From Agromyces sp. Leaf222 (GTDB taxonomy: Bacteria > Actinomycetota > Actinomycetes > Actinomycetales > Microbacteriaceae): a stretch of 64,000 nt of DNA. The notes beneath the pieces were generated by a model that was given only the letters and a program-made list of their open reading frames with translations, ran no database searches and was not told the DNA's origin. Positions within the stretch are counted from its first letter, which is position 1. Each line of letters opens with the position of its first letter. A program made the translations under genes and the position numbers. The stretch spans positions 94,588-158,587 of the forward strand of contig NZ_LMKQ01000003.1 of assembly GCF_001421565.1 (NCBI RefSeq). The letters run 5' to 3'. Of this stretch, positions 35,949 through 43,968 are shown piece by piece.

Positions 35949-37265
35949 GTGGAGCACCACGCCAATCACGACCCCGCCGCCTCGCAGCCCGCCGTCGGGG
36001 CCGCCTGGACCAGGGGGCGTGTCGGCCTCTGGCTGATCGGCGCGCGCGGCTCGGTCGCGACCACCGTCGCGGTCGGCGTGCACGCCCTCGCCGCGGGCAT
36101 CGCGCCGCCGACCGGCTGCACCACGGCCGGCCCGGGGTTCGCCGAGGTGCCGCTGCCCGGCTTCGACGAGATCGTGATCGGCGGGCACGACGTCAGCACC
36201 GTGCCGCTGGGGCAGCGAGCCGAGCAGCTCGCCGCGTCGGGCATGATCCCCAGCGCGATCGTCGCGGCCGTGCGCGACGAGCTCGACCGCACCGACGCCG
36301 AGATCCGACCCGCCATTGCCCCCGACGAGCACGGCGGCACTCAGCGCGACGTGGTCTCCCGGCTCGCGGCCGACATCATCGCATTCCGCGACCGGAACGG
36401 GCTCGCCCATGTCACCGTCGTCGACGTCTCGTCGACCGAGCCGCTGCCGGCCGACCGACCGGAGTTCCACGACCCCGCCCTGCTGGCCGCTGCGCTCGCC
36501 GACCCCGAGCGCGCCGTGCTGCCGCCCAGCTCACTCGCCGCGCTCGCGGCGGTCGAGGCCGGCGCCTCGTTCGCCGGCTTCACCCCGTCGGCCGGACTCG
36601 GGCTGCCCGCCCTGCGTGCGATCGCCCAGTCCCGCATCGCATTCGCCGGGCAGGACGGCAAGACCGGCGAGACCCTGCTGCGCACCGTGCTCGCGCCGAT
36701 GTTCGTCGACCGCGGCATGCAGGTGCTCTCGTGGGCCGGCGCGAACCTGCTCGGCGGCGGCGACGGCCAGACCCTCGCCGACCCCGAGGCCGTGCGCAGC
36801 AAGCTCGCGTCGAAGACCCGCGGGCTGCACAGCCTCGTCGGCGACCACGTCGTCGCGCCGCTGCACATCGACAACGTGCCCGACCTCGGCGACGTGAAGA
36901 CCGCGTGGGATCACGTGCACGCCGAGGGCTTCCTCTCGAGCCGCATCACGCTGCAGACCACGTGGACCGCGTACGACTCGATGCTCGCGGCCCCGCTCGT
37001 GATCGACCTCGCTCGACTGCTGTCGCTGGCCGGCGCCGCCGGGGTGCGCGGCGTCGTGCCCGCGCTCGGGAGCTTCTTCAAGGATCCGTGGGGCAGCGAC
37101 GTGCACGCCTTCGCCGACCAGTCGGCCGCGCTCAGGTCATGGGCGTCCGACCTCGGCGAGCAGGTCACGGGCGCGGATGCCGCGAGCGCCGTCGAGGACG
37201 CCGCAGGCGCCGGAGCCGCTGCGGCGCCGACGGCCGAGCCCGTGCCGATCGGCGGGGTGCGGTGA
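35949..37265 (+). CDS. myo-Inositol-1-phosphate-synthase-like enzyme
   Basis: A protein of 438 residues with an N-terminal NAD-binding site (WLIGARGSVATTVAVG) and the family core AGQDGKTGETLLRTVLAPMF followed by VLSWAGANLLGGGDG, which correspond to the KSGQT and NHLGNNDG regions of inositol-phosphate synthases. SSTEPLPADRPEFHD is also conserved. The usual reaction is the NAD-dependent cyclisation of glucose-6-phosphate to inositol-phosphate. Some residues differ from classical MIPS, so a different sugar phosphate is possible. GTG 35949 has AAGGAG 7 nt upstream; the longer frame to 35688 overlaps the synthase gene. The stop overlaps the UbiA start. In other Ebo clusters a different cyclase family (EboD) holds this place. 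Confidence 0.82.
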   Translation: MEHHANHDPAASQPAVGAAWTRGRVGLWLIGARGSVATTVAVGVHALAAGIAPPTGCTTAGPGFAEVPLPGFDEIVIGGHDVSTVPLGQRAEQLAASGMIPSAIVAAVRDELDRTDAEIRPAIAPDEHGGTQRDVVSRLAADIIAFRDRNGLAHVTVVDVSSTEPLPADRPEFHDPALLAAALADPERAVLPPSSLAALAAVEAGASFAGFTPSAGLGLPALRAIAQSRIAFAGQDGKTGETLLRTVLAPMFVDRGMQVLSWAGANLLGGGDGQTLADPEAVRSKLASKTRGLHSLVGDHVVAPLHIDNVPDLGDVKTAWDHVHAEGFLSSRITLQTTWTAYDSMLAAPLVIDLARLLSLAGAAGVRGVVPALGSFFKDPWGSDVHAFADQSAALRSWASDLGEQVTGADAASAVEDAAGAGAAAAPTAEPVPIGGVR

Positions 37266-38152
37266 CGACGGCCGCCGACGTCCTCGAGCTCGTGCGCGCC
37301 CCTGCGGCGCTCACCGTGCTCGGCGACACCGCGGTCGGCGCCCAAGCCGCCGCCGGCGGCTTCTCCCGACGCGGCTGGCTGCTGCCGGTCGCCTCGGTCG
37401 CGATCTACAGCGGCGGCATGGCCCTGAACGACTGGGCCGACCGCGACGTCGATGCGGCCGAGCGGCCGGAGCGGCCGATCCCGTCCGGGCGGGTCAGCCC
37501 ACGGCGAGCGCTCGCCATCGCCGCGGGCCTCGGTGCGATCGGGCTGGCGCTGGCCGCGGCCGGCGGGGGTCGGCGCGGGCTGGCCGTCGCGGCGCCGCTC
37601 GTGGCATCCGTCGTCGCCTACGACGTGATCGCGAAGCCGACGGCGGCGGGCCCGCTCGCGATGGCGGCCTGCCGCGGTCTCGACGTGCTGCTCGGCGCCG
37701 GCGGATCGTCGCGCGCCCTGCCCGCCGCGCTCGCCGTCGCCGTGCACACGCTCGGCGTCACCGCGCTCTCCCGCGGCGAGGTGCACGGCGGCACGGCGGC
37801 CGACACGGGTCTCGCCCTCGTCGCGACCGGAGCCGCGGCCGCCGCCGTCGACTCCGCCGCGAACGGCCTGGGCACGCCTGCCGCCCGGATCGCCGGCGCC
37901 GCGGGCTCGGCGGCCTACCTCGCCGCCGCCCTGCCCGGGCAGCTCGCCGCCGTCGAGGACCCGAGCGCGGCGCGGGTGCGCGACGCCACCCGTGCGGGCA
38001 TCGGGTCGGTCGTGCCGCTGCAGGCCGCCCTCGTCGCCCGCGGCGGCGGCCTCGTGGTCGCGGCGGGCCTGATGGCCGTTCATGCGGCGATCCGCCTCCG
38101 CGGGCGGCGGAAGGTCCGCAACGGCGGCAACGGCCAGGGAGACATCACGTGA
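37262..38152 (+). CDS. eboC: UbiA-family prenyltransferase (EboC/SCO3242 type)
   Basis: A protein of 296 residues with about seven or eight hydrophobic helices. The first Asp-rich motif is NDWADRDVDAAERPERPIPS, the typical UbiA NDxxDxxxD motif; the second active-site region is reduced to AYDVIAKPTAAGPLAMAACR followed by GLD. UbiA enzymes transfer a polyprenyl group to an acceptor such as a ring compound or a glycerol phosphate at the membrane. The GTG overlaps the stop of the inositol-phosphate-synthase-like gene and the stop overlaps the next GTG, implying a shared pathway: the cyclitol as acceptor is an attractive but unproven idea. Confidence 0.88.
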   Translation: MTTAADVLELVRAPAALTVLGDTAVGAQAAAGGFSRRGWLLPVASVAIYSGGMALNDWADRDVDAAERPERPIPSGRVSPRRALAIAAGLGAIGLALAAAGGGRRGLAVAAPLVASVVAYDVIAKPTAAGPLAMAACRGLDVLLGAGGSSRALPAALAVAVHTLGVTALSRGEVHGGTAADTGLALVATGAAAAAVDSAANGLGTPAARIAGAAGSAAYLAAALPGQLAAVEDPSAARVRDATRAGIGSVVPLQAALVARGGGLVVAAGLMAVHAAIRLRGRRKVRNGGNGQGDIT

Positions 38153-39036
38153 GCGTGGCGCTGGCCGGGGGACCCAGCGTGCGCGAGGGCCTGGCCGACG
38201 CCCGGTTCACGGTCGGCTACGGCACGAACGGCTTCACGGATCATCCGCTCGACGACGTCGTCACCGTGCTCGACTCGCTCGGGTACCGCGGACTCGCGCT
38301 CACGCTCGGGCACCCGCACCTCGACCCGTTCGCGAATGACGCCGATCACGTCGCGGCCCGGCTGCGCCGTCGGCTCGACGACCTCGGCTGGCACGTCGTC
38401 GTCGAGACGGGCACGCGGTACCTGCTCGACCCGTTCCGCAAGCACCGGCCGAACCTGCTCGACGACGACGCGAGCCTGCGCGAGCTGTTCCTGCGGCGGG
38501 CGATCGACCTCGGCGGCATCCTCGGCGCCGACTGCGTGTCGCTCTGGTCGGGCGTCCTGCCCGATGGCGTCGAGGCCGCCGACGCCGCCGACCGGCTCCG
38601 CACCCGCCTCGACGGCCTCGTCGGCCGTGCGGTCGACGCGGGCGTTCCGCTCGCGTTCGAGCCGGAGCCCGGCATGCTCGTCGAGACGGTCGCCGACGCG
38701 CTCGCGCTGCGTGCCGACCTCGGCGACCCCGAGGCACTCGGCCTGACCGTCGACCTCGGCCACTGCGTCGTGGTGGAGCCCGCCGGAGTCGTCGGCGCAC
38801 TGCGAGCCGCCGGCCCGCTGCTGCGGAACGTGCAGGTCGACGACATGCTGCCGGCCGCGCACGAGCACCTCGAGCTCGGGCACGGCGCGCTCGACCTCGC
38901 TGCGGCGCTGCGCACCCTCGACGAGCTCGACTACCGCGGGCTCGCCGCGATCGAGCTGCCGCGCCATGCGCACGACGCCCCCGGCGTCGCCGCCCGATCG
39001 ATGTCCGCACTCCGAACCGCCTGGGAGGCACGATGA
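38149..39036 (+). CDS. TIM-barrel sugar-phosphate isomerase/epimerase-like protein
   Basis: A protein of 295 residues of the AP-endonuclease-2/xylose-isomerase-like TIM-barrel family. Metal-binding acidic and His positions seem present: VVVETGTRY, LAFEPEPGMLVETV, LTVDLGHCV, VQVDDM and AAIELPRHAHDAP. The EPEPG stretch is shared with the EboE protein two genes downstream, so the two are probably distant paralogues. The reaction may be an isomerisation, epimerisation or hydrolysis on a phosphorylated intermediate. The GTG at 38149 overlaps the UbiA stop and the stop overlaps the eboA ATG. Confidence 0.8.
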   Translation: MSVALAGGPSVREGLADARFTVGYGTNGFTDHPLDDVVTVLDSLGYRGLALTLGHPHLDPFANDADHVAARLRRRLDDLGWHVVVETGTRYLLDPFRKHRPNLLDDDASLRELFLRRAIDLGGILGADCVSLWSGVLPDGVEAADAADRLRTRLDGLVGRAVDAGVPLAFEPEPGMLVETVADALALRADLGDPEALGLTVDLGHCVVVEPAGVVGALRAAGPLLRNVQVDDMLPAAHEHLELGHGALDLAAALRTLDELDYRGLAAIELPRHAHDAPGVAARSMSALRTAWEAR

Positions 39037-39713
39037 ACCACCTGTGGACCGAGGAGGCCGTGCGGCTGATCGCCGCCGACCCCGACCGCATCGCGGAGCT
39101 GTTCCCCGCCGCCGGCCGTGAGGTCGGCCGGGCGCCGCTCGCGCCCGACACCGACCCGCTCGGCCTCACGGCGGGAACCACCGACGACGTGGCGCGCGAG
39201 GCGCTCGTCGGCGCCCTGCTCCGCGCGTTGCCGCCCGAGGAGGCGGCGGCCGAACTCGCCGACCTGTACCGCTACGGCGACGACGCCGAGCAGCGCGGCG
39301 TGCTGCGCGGGCTCGGGGCGGCCGAGGCATCCGGGTCGCTCGCGGCATCCGCAGACCCGACGAACCCCGACGAACCCGCGGCCGCCGACCCCGTCGTCGC
39401 GACCGGCCTGCGCCTGGTCGCCGACGCGCTGCGCACGAACGACCCGCGCCTCGTCGCGGCCGCGCTCGGCCCCTTCGCCGCCGCCCGGCTCGACCAGCAC
39501 GCGTGGCGGCACGGGGTGCTGAAGGCGCTGTTCATGGGCATCCCGCTCGACGCGGTGGCCGGTCTCGACGACCGCGCCGACGCCGAGCTGGCCCGGATGG
39601 CCGCCGGCCTGATCGCCGAGCGCCGCGCGGCATCCCGCACCATCACCGACGACATGACCCGGCTCGCCGCCGGGCACGAGACCCCGAGCACCACCGACCC
39701 TACGGAGGACTGA
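39033..39713 (+). CDS. eboA: EboA-domain protein
   Basis: A protein of 226 residues, predicted to be all alpha-helical, without membrane segments or enzyme motifs. It fits EboA, the marker protein of ebo operons: the start MNHLWTEEAVRLIAADPDRI, the leucine/alanine-rich repeat LLRALPPEEAAAELADLYRY, and AWRHGVLKALFMGIPLDAVA in the C-terminal half, where EboA proteins have (N)Q..LKALFxG.pL. Its role is unknown; a scaffold or adaptor for the other Ebo proteins is possible. The ATG overlaps the preceding stop, and only one base separates its stop from the eboB ATG. Confidence 0.85.
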   Translation: MNHLWTEEAVRLIAADPDRIAELFPAAGREVGRAPLAPDTDPLGLTAGTTDDVAREALVGALLRALPPEEAAAELADLYRYGDDAEQRGVLRGLGAAEASGSLAASADPTNPDEPAAADPVVATGLRLVADALRTNDPRLVAAALGPFAAARLDQHAWRHGVLKALFMGIPLDAVAGLDDRADAELARMAAGLIAERRAASRTITDDMTRLAAGHETPSTTDPTED

Positions 39714-39714
39714 C

Positions 39715-40659
39715 ATGCGCATCTTCGACCCGCACATCCACATGAGCTCGCGCACCACGACCGACTACCGGCAGATGTACGCCGCCGGGGTGCGCGCCCT
39801 CGTCGAGCCGTCGTTCTGGCTCGGGCAGCCGCGCACCAGCGTGGGCAGCTTCACCGACTACTTCGACGCGCTCATCGGGTGGGAGCGGTTCCGCGCCGCG
39901 CAGTACGGCATCCGCCACCACGCCACCATCGGCCTGAACCCGAAGGAGGCGAACGACCCGCGCTGCCGCGAGGTGCTCGACGTGCTGCCCCGCTACCTCG
40001 CCAAGGACGGCGTCGTCGCCGTCGGCGAGACCGGTTACGACTCGATGACGCAAGAGGAGGACGAGGTCTTCGCCCGGCACCTCGAGCTCGCGCTCCGGCA
40101 CGGCCTGCCCGCGCTCGTGCACACCCCGCACCGCGACAAGGCCGCCGGCACGCGCCGCACGCTCGACGTCGTGCGCGAGTCGGGCCTCGCACCCGGCATG
40201 GTCGTCGTCGACCACCTGAACGAGACGACGGTGGCGGATGTCGCCGACAGCGGCTGCTGGATGGGCTTCTCGATCTACCCAGACACGAAGATGGACGAGC
40301 ACCGGTTCGTCGCGATCCTGAAGGAGTACGGCACCGAGCGGATGCTGGCCAACAGCGCCGCCGACTGGGGCCACTCCGACCCGCTGAAGACCCTCGCGAC
40401 CGCGAACGCCATGCTCGACGCCGGGTTCACCGCCGACGACGTCGACCTCGTGCTCTGGCGCAACCCGGTCGCGTTCTACGGGCAGAGCGGTCGGCTGAAC
40501 CTCGATCCGGTGCCCGGGTTCGAGGAGGCGACGGATGCCGCGGCGCCGGCGCCATCGGCCACGGCGCCGTCCACCCCGGTGCCGTCGGCCCCCGTGTCGT
40601 CGACCCCCGTGTCGTCGACCTTCGAGGGCAACTCCGTGCTGCGGGGGGTGCCGGCCTGA
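39715..40659 (+). CDS. eboB: EboB, TatD-like metal-dependent hydrolase
   Basis: A protein of 314 residues. The amidohydrolase/TatD motifs are present: FDPHIHMSSRT at the N-terminus (metal-binding HxH), VAVGETGYDSMT, LVHTPHRDKAAGT with metal-binding His, and VVDHLNE, then NSAADWGHSDPLK. The closing STFEGNSVLRG is characteristic of Ebo-cluster TatD proteins and is separated from the barrel by a Pro/Ser/Thr-rich linker unique to this protein. The enzyme is likely a phosphoesterase or cyclic amide/ester hydrolase acting on the pathway metabolite. Its stop overlaps the eboE ATG (TGATG). Confidence 0.88.
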   Translation: MRIFDPHIHMSSRTTTDYRQMYAAGVRALVEPSFWLGQPRTSVGSFTDYFDALIGWERFRAAQYGIRHHATIGLNPKEANDPRCREVLDVLPRYLAKDGVVAVGETGYDSMTQEEDEVFARHLELALRHGLPALVHTPHRDKAAGTRRTLDVVRESGLAPGMVVVDHLNETTVADVADSGCWMGFSIYPDTKMDEHRFVAILKEYGTERMLANSAADWGHSDPLKTLATANAMLDAGFTADDVDLVLWRNPVAFYGQSGRLNLDPVPGFEEATDAAAPAPSATAPSTPVPSAPVSSTPVSSTFEGNSVLRGVPA

Positions 40660-41852
40660 TGGAGCTCTCGTACTGCACCAACGTGCACCCGGCCGAGGAC
40701 CTCGACGGCGTGCTCGACCAGCTCACCCGGTACGCCGGCCCTGCGCGTCGTGCCGCGGGCCTCGACCGGCTCGGCGTCGGCCTCTGGCTGCCGGCGCCGC
40801 TCGCGCATCGGCTCGCCGAAGACCCCGGCGCACGCGAACGCCTGCGCGCCGGGCTCGAGGCCGAAGGGCTCGAGGTGCGCACGATCAACGCGTTCCCGTT
40901 CACGGCGTTCCACGCCGAGGTCGTGAAGCTCGACGTCTACCGGCCCGACTGGACCGACCCGAGGCGCGCCGACTACACCCTCGACTGCGCGCGCGTGCTC
41001 GCCGACCTCCTGCACGATGGCGCGGTCGGCAGCATCTCGACGCTGCCGCTCGGCTGGCGATTCCCGTGGACCCCCGCCGAGGACGACGCCGCGACGGCGG
41101 CGCTCGACCGCGTCTCGACCGGATTGCGCGAGCTTCGAGACCGCACGGGCCGCACCATCCGGCTCGCGATCGAGCCCGAGCCGGGCTGCGTGCTCGACAC
41201 CGTCGACGACATCGTCGAGTGGCTCTCGCCCCGGCTCGGTCCTGGCCGCCTCGACCCGGAGTTCATCGGCATCTGCCTGGACACCTGCCACCTCGCCGCC
41301 TCGTTCGCCGACCCGGCCGAGACCGTGCGCAGGGTCGGGCGCGCCGGCATCCGGATCCCGAAGGTGCAGGCCTCGGCGGCCCTGCACATCGCGGACCCGT
41401 CGGAACCGGCCGCCCGCGAGGCGCTCGCGGCGTTCGCCGAGCCGCGCTACCTGCACCAGACGCGCGCGCTCGCACCCGACGGCGTCGTGCTGCGCGCCGA
41501 CGACCTGCCCGACGCGCTCGACGAGGTTGCGGGGCTCCGCACCGACGGCCCGTGGCGCGTGCACTTCCACGTGCCGCTGCACCTCGAGCCCGAGGCGCCG
41601 CTGTCGTCGACGACCGACGTGCTGCGGCGCGCCGTGGCCGCCGTGCGCGAGCTCCCCGATGGCGACAGCGCCCACCTCGACGTCGAGACCTACACGTGGA
41701 CCGTGCTCCCGGGCGGCGCCGGCGACCTCGTCGAGGGCATCGCCGCCGAGCTGCGGTGGGCCGCCGGCGAGCTGCTCGGCGACCCGGCGGGAGCGGCTCC
41801 CGGCGCGGCGCGCCCGGCCGCGGCATCCGGCGCCGTGGGGGTGGCCTCGTGA
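40659..41852 (+). CDS. eboE: EboE, metabolite-traffic TIM-barrel protein
   Basis: A protein of 397 residues. Family signatures are YCTNVHPAEDLDGVLDQL at the start, RTINAFPFTAFH, LPLGWRFPW, LAIEPEPGCVLDTVDD, GICLDTCHLAASFADP and VHFHVPLH, then LDVETYTWTVLP near the end. These fit the EboE type of xylose-isomerase-like TIM barrels with acidic and His ligands for a divalent metal. In cyanobacteria the ebo genes are needed to bring a scytonemin precursor to the periplasm (established for the cluster as a whole). What EboE itself does is not known. The ATG overlaps the eboB stop; the gene ends in an Ala-rich tail overlapping the eboF GTG. Confidence 0.88.
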   Translation: MELSYCTNVHPAEDLDGVLDQLTRYAGPARRAAGLDRLGVGLWLPAPLAHRLAEDPGARERLRAGLEAEGLEVRTINAFPFTAFHAEVVKLDVYRPDWTDPRRADYTLDCARVLADLLHDGAVGSISTLPLGWRFPWTPAEDDAATAALDRVSTGLRELRDRTGRTIRLAIEPEPGCVLDTVDDIVEWLSPRLGPGRLDPEFIGICLDTCHLAASFADPAETVRRVGRAGIRIPKVQASAALHIADPSEPAAREALAAFAEPRYLHQTRALAPDGVVLRADDLPDALDEVAGLRTDGPWRVHFHVPLHLEPEAPLSSTTDVLRRAVAAVRELPDGDSAHLDVETYTWTVLPGGAGDLVEGIAAELRWAAGELLGDPAGAAPGAARPAAASGAVGVAS

Positions 41853-43252
41853 CCCGGGTGCTGCTGCTCGACGTCGTCGGGCTCACCGCCCGCGCCCTGT
41901 CGCAGATGCCGCGCCTGCGGGCGCTCGCAGCCGGCGGCGCGACCGCCCGACTCGGCACCGTGCTGCCCGCCGTCACCTGCAGCGTGCAGTCGACCATGCT
42001 CACGGGGCTCGCTCCGGCGCAGCACGGCATCGTCGGCAACGGCTGGTACCACCGCGACATCGGCGAGGTGAACCTCTGGCGCCAGCACAACGCGCTCGTC
42101 GAGGGCGAGAAGGTGTGGGAGACCGCCCGCCGCCGCTCGCCCGGCTTCACGACGGCGAACGTGTGCTGGTGGTACGCGATGGGCGCGACGACCGACCTGA
42201 CGGTCACGCCCCGGCCGGTGTACCACGCCGACGGGCGCAAGTCCCCCGACGCCTACACGCGGCCGCCCGCCCTGCACGACCGGCTCGTGGGAGAGCACGG
42301 CGAGTTCCCCCTCTTCCACTACTGGGGGCCGACCGCGTCGATCGCCTCGACGCGGTGGATCGTCGAGTCCACCCGGTCGATCCTGCGCGAGGAGGCGTCC
42401 GACCTCGTGATGGCGTACCTGCCGCACCTCGACTACGACCTGCAGCGCTTCGGACCCGACTCGCCCGAGGCCGACCGCGCGGCCGCCGAGCTCGATGCCG
42501 TGCTCGCGCCACTGCTCGACGACGCCGTCGCCGCGGGCGCGACCGTCATCGCCGTCGCGGAGTACGGCATCGCCCCCGCCGACCAGCCCGTCGACGTGAA
42601 CCGGGCCCTGCGTCGCGCCGGACTGCTCGAGGTGCACGAGCAGCAGGGACGCGAGCTGCTCGACCCGACGACCTCTCGCGCGTTCGCCGTCACCGACCAC
42701 CAGGTCGCCCACGTCTACGTGCACGACCCCGCCGACGTGCCGCGCGTGCGCGACCTGCTGCGCGGGCTCGACGGCGTCGACGAAGTGCTCGATCGTGAGG
42801 CGCAGGCCAGGTACGGACTCGACCACGCCCGCTCGGGCGAGCTCGTCGTCGTCGCCCGCCCCGGCGCCTGGTTCACCTACTACTACTGGCTCGACGACGA
42901 CCGGGCCCCCGAGTTCGCGCGCGGCGTCGACATCCACCGCAAGCCCGGGTACGACCCCGCCGAGCTGTTCTTCGACCCGGCGGACCCTCGGGCGAAGCTC
43001 CGCGCCGGCCTCGGCCTCGTGCGCAAGAAGCTCGGCTTCCGTTACGCGATGAACGTCGTGCCGCTCGACCCGACCCACGTGCGCGGCACCCACGGGCGCC
43101 TGCCCGAATCCGACGCGGACACGCCGCTCCTCATCAGCTCGGATGCCGCGCTGCCCTTCTGGGACACGGCCGCCGAGCTGGTGCCCGCCGCCCGCGTGCG
43201 CGACCTCGTGCTCGAGGCCGCGCGCGTGCCGGAGCCGGCGGCGACGCCGTGA
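41849..43252 (+). CDS. eboF: EboF, phosphodiesterase/alkaline-phosphatase-fold protein
   Basis: A protein of 467 residues of the nucleotide pyrophosphatase/phosphodiesterase family. D8 in LLLDVVG and the nucleophile T43 in PAVTCSVQSTMLTG match, and QHGIVGNGWY is typical. Metal-site variants are notable: LDYDLQRFGPDS replaces the usual D..GH..GP (Gln at the His place), AEYGI stands where most have DHG, and DIHRKPGYDP gives the late His. Such changes suggest altered metal binding or a changed substrate, as in other Ebo-cluster members. No signal peptide is seen, although ebo functions are linked with the periplasm elsewhere. GTG 41849 overlaps the eboE stop, and the stop overlaps the idi GTG. 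Confidence 0.87.
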   Translation: MTRVLLLDVVGLTARALSQMPRLRALAAGGATARLGTVLPAVTCSVQSTMLTGLAPAQHGIVGNGWYHRDIGEVNLWRQHNALVEGEKVWETARRRSPGFTTANVCWWYAMGATTDLTVTPRPVYHADGRKSPDAYTRPPALHDRLVGEHGEFPLFHYWGPTASIASTRWIVESTRSILREEASDLVMAYLPHLDYDLQRFGPDSPEADRAAAELDAVLAPLLDDAVAAGATVIAVAEYGIAPADQPVDVNRALRRAGLLEVHEQQGRELLDPTTSRAFAVTDHQVAHVYVHDPADVPRVRDLLRGLDGVDEVLDREAQARYGLDHARSGELVVVARPGAWFTYYYWLDDDRAPEFARGVDIHRKPGYDPAELFFDPADPRAKLRAGLGLVRKKLGFRYAMNVVPLDPTHVRGTHGRLPESDADTPLLISSDAALPFWDTAAELVPAARVRDLVLEAARVPEPAATP

Positions 43253-43857
43253 GCGACGTGCTGGCGGGCGAGGGCGCGGGGGCGGTCACGGCGACGGCTG
43301 TGGCCGGCCCTGGGGGCGAAGGTCTCGTCGAGGAGGTCGTGCTCCTCGACGAGGCCGGTTCGCCGGTCGGCACCTTCGCCAAGTCCCTCGTGCACGGCTT
43401 CGACACCCCGCTGCACCTCGCCTTTTCGTGCTACGGCTTCGACGCCGACGGGCGGATGCTGCTGACCCGCCGTTCGCTCGCGAAGCGCACGTGGCCCGGC
43501 GTCTGGACGAACGCCTGCTGCGGCCACCCGCAGCCCGGCGAGGACCCGGTCGACGCGGTGGCCCGGCGGGTGCGTTCGGAGCTCGGCGTCGAGCCCCGCG
43601 ACATCCGGCTCGTGCTGCCCGAGTTCCGCTATCGGGCGGTCGACGCGAGCGGACTGGTCGAGCACGAGGTGTGCCCGGTGTACTTCGCGGAGCTGCCGAC
43701 CGACCTCGCGCCCGACCCCGACGAGGTCGTGTCGTGGGTCTGGGTCGAGCCCGCCGACTTCCTCGCGACGGCCGAGCGCGCGCCGTACCTGCTCAGCCCG
43801 TGGAGCGTGCTCCAGGCGGCCGAGTTCCGCCGGGAGGGGTTGCTCGCAGCGGGCTGA
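43249..43857 (+). CDS. idi: Isopentenyl-diphosphate isomerase, type 1 (Nudix)
   Basis: A protein of 202 residues. It interconverts IPP and DMAPP. The active-site Cys lies in WTNACCGHP, Nudix residues in ARRVRSELGV, and the second catalytic region in VEHEVCPVYFAEL. LHLAFSCYGFDADGRMLLTR and WPGVW are typical. The first 35 residues are a variable Ala/Gly/Val-rich extension. Placement at the end of the operon, with a polyprenyl synthase at the start, shows the cluster makes its own DMAPP supply for chain elongation. Start is the GTG overlapping the eboF stop. Confidence 0.95.
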   Translation: MSDVLAGEGAGAVTATAVAGPGGEGLVEEVVLLDEAGSPVGTFAKSLVHGFDTPLHLAFSCYGFDADGRMLLTRRSLAKRTWPGVWTNACCGHPQPGEDPVDAVARRVRSELGVEPRDIRLVLPEFRYRAVDASGLVEHEVCPVYFAELPTDLAPDPDEVVSWVWVEPADFLATAERAPYLLSPWSVLQAAEFRREGLLAAG

Positions 43858-43968
43858 GCCGGCCAACGGCCGTTCTCCGGATGCCGCGCCCGACACGCCG
43901 CTCCCGACGCGCGACACGCCGTGCAGGGGGCCTGGCTCATCCGGAGTTCGGCCGAGGCTCTCGCCGCA

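Noticed and set aside
43875..43946. Nine-base arms CTCCGGATG and CATCCGGAG between idi and the TrmH gene as terminator
   Set aside because: A 54-base loop makes a stable intrinsic terminator unlikely; the arms contain the common GGATG word and may pair by chance.
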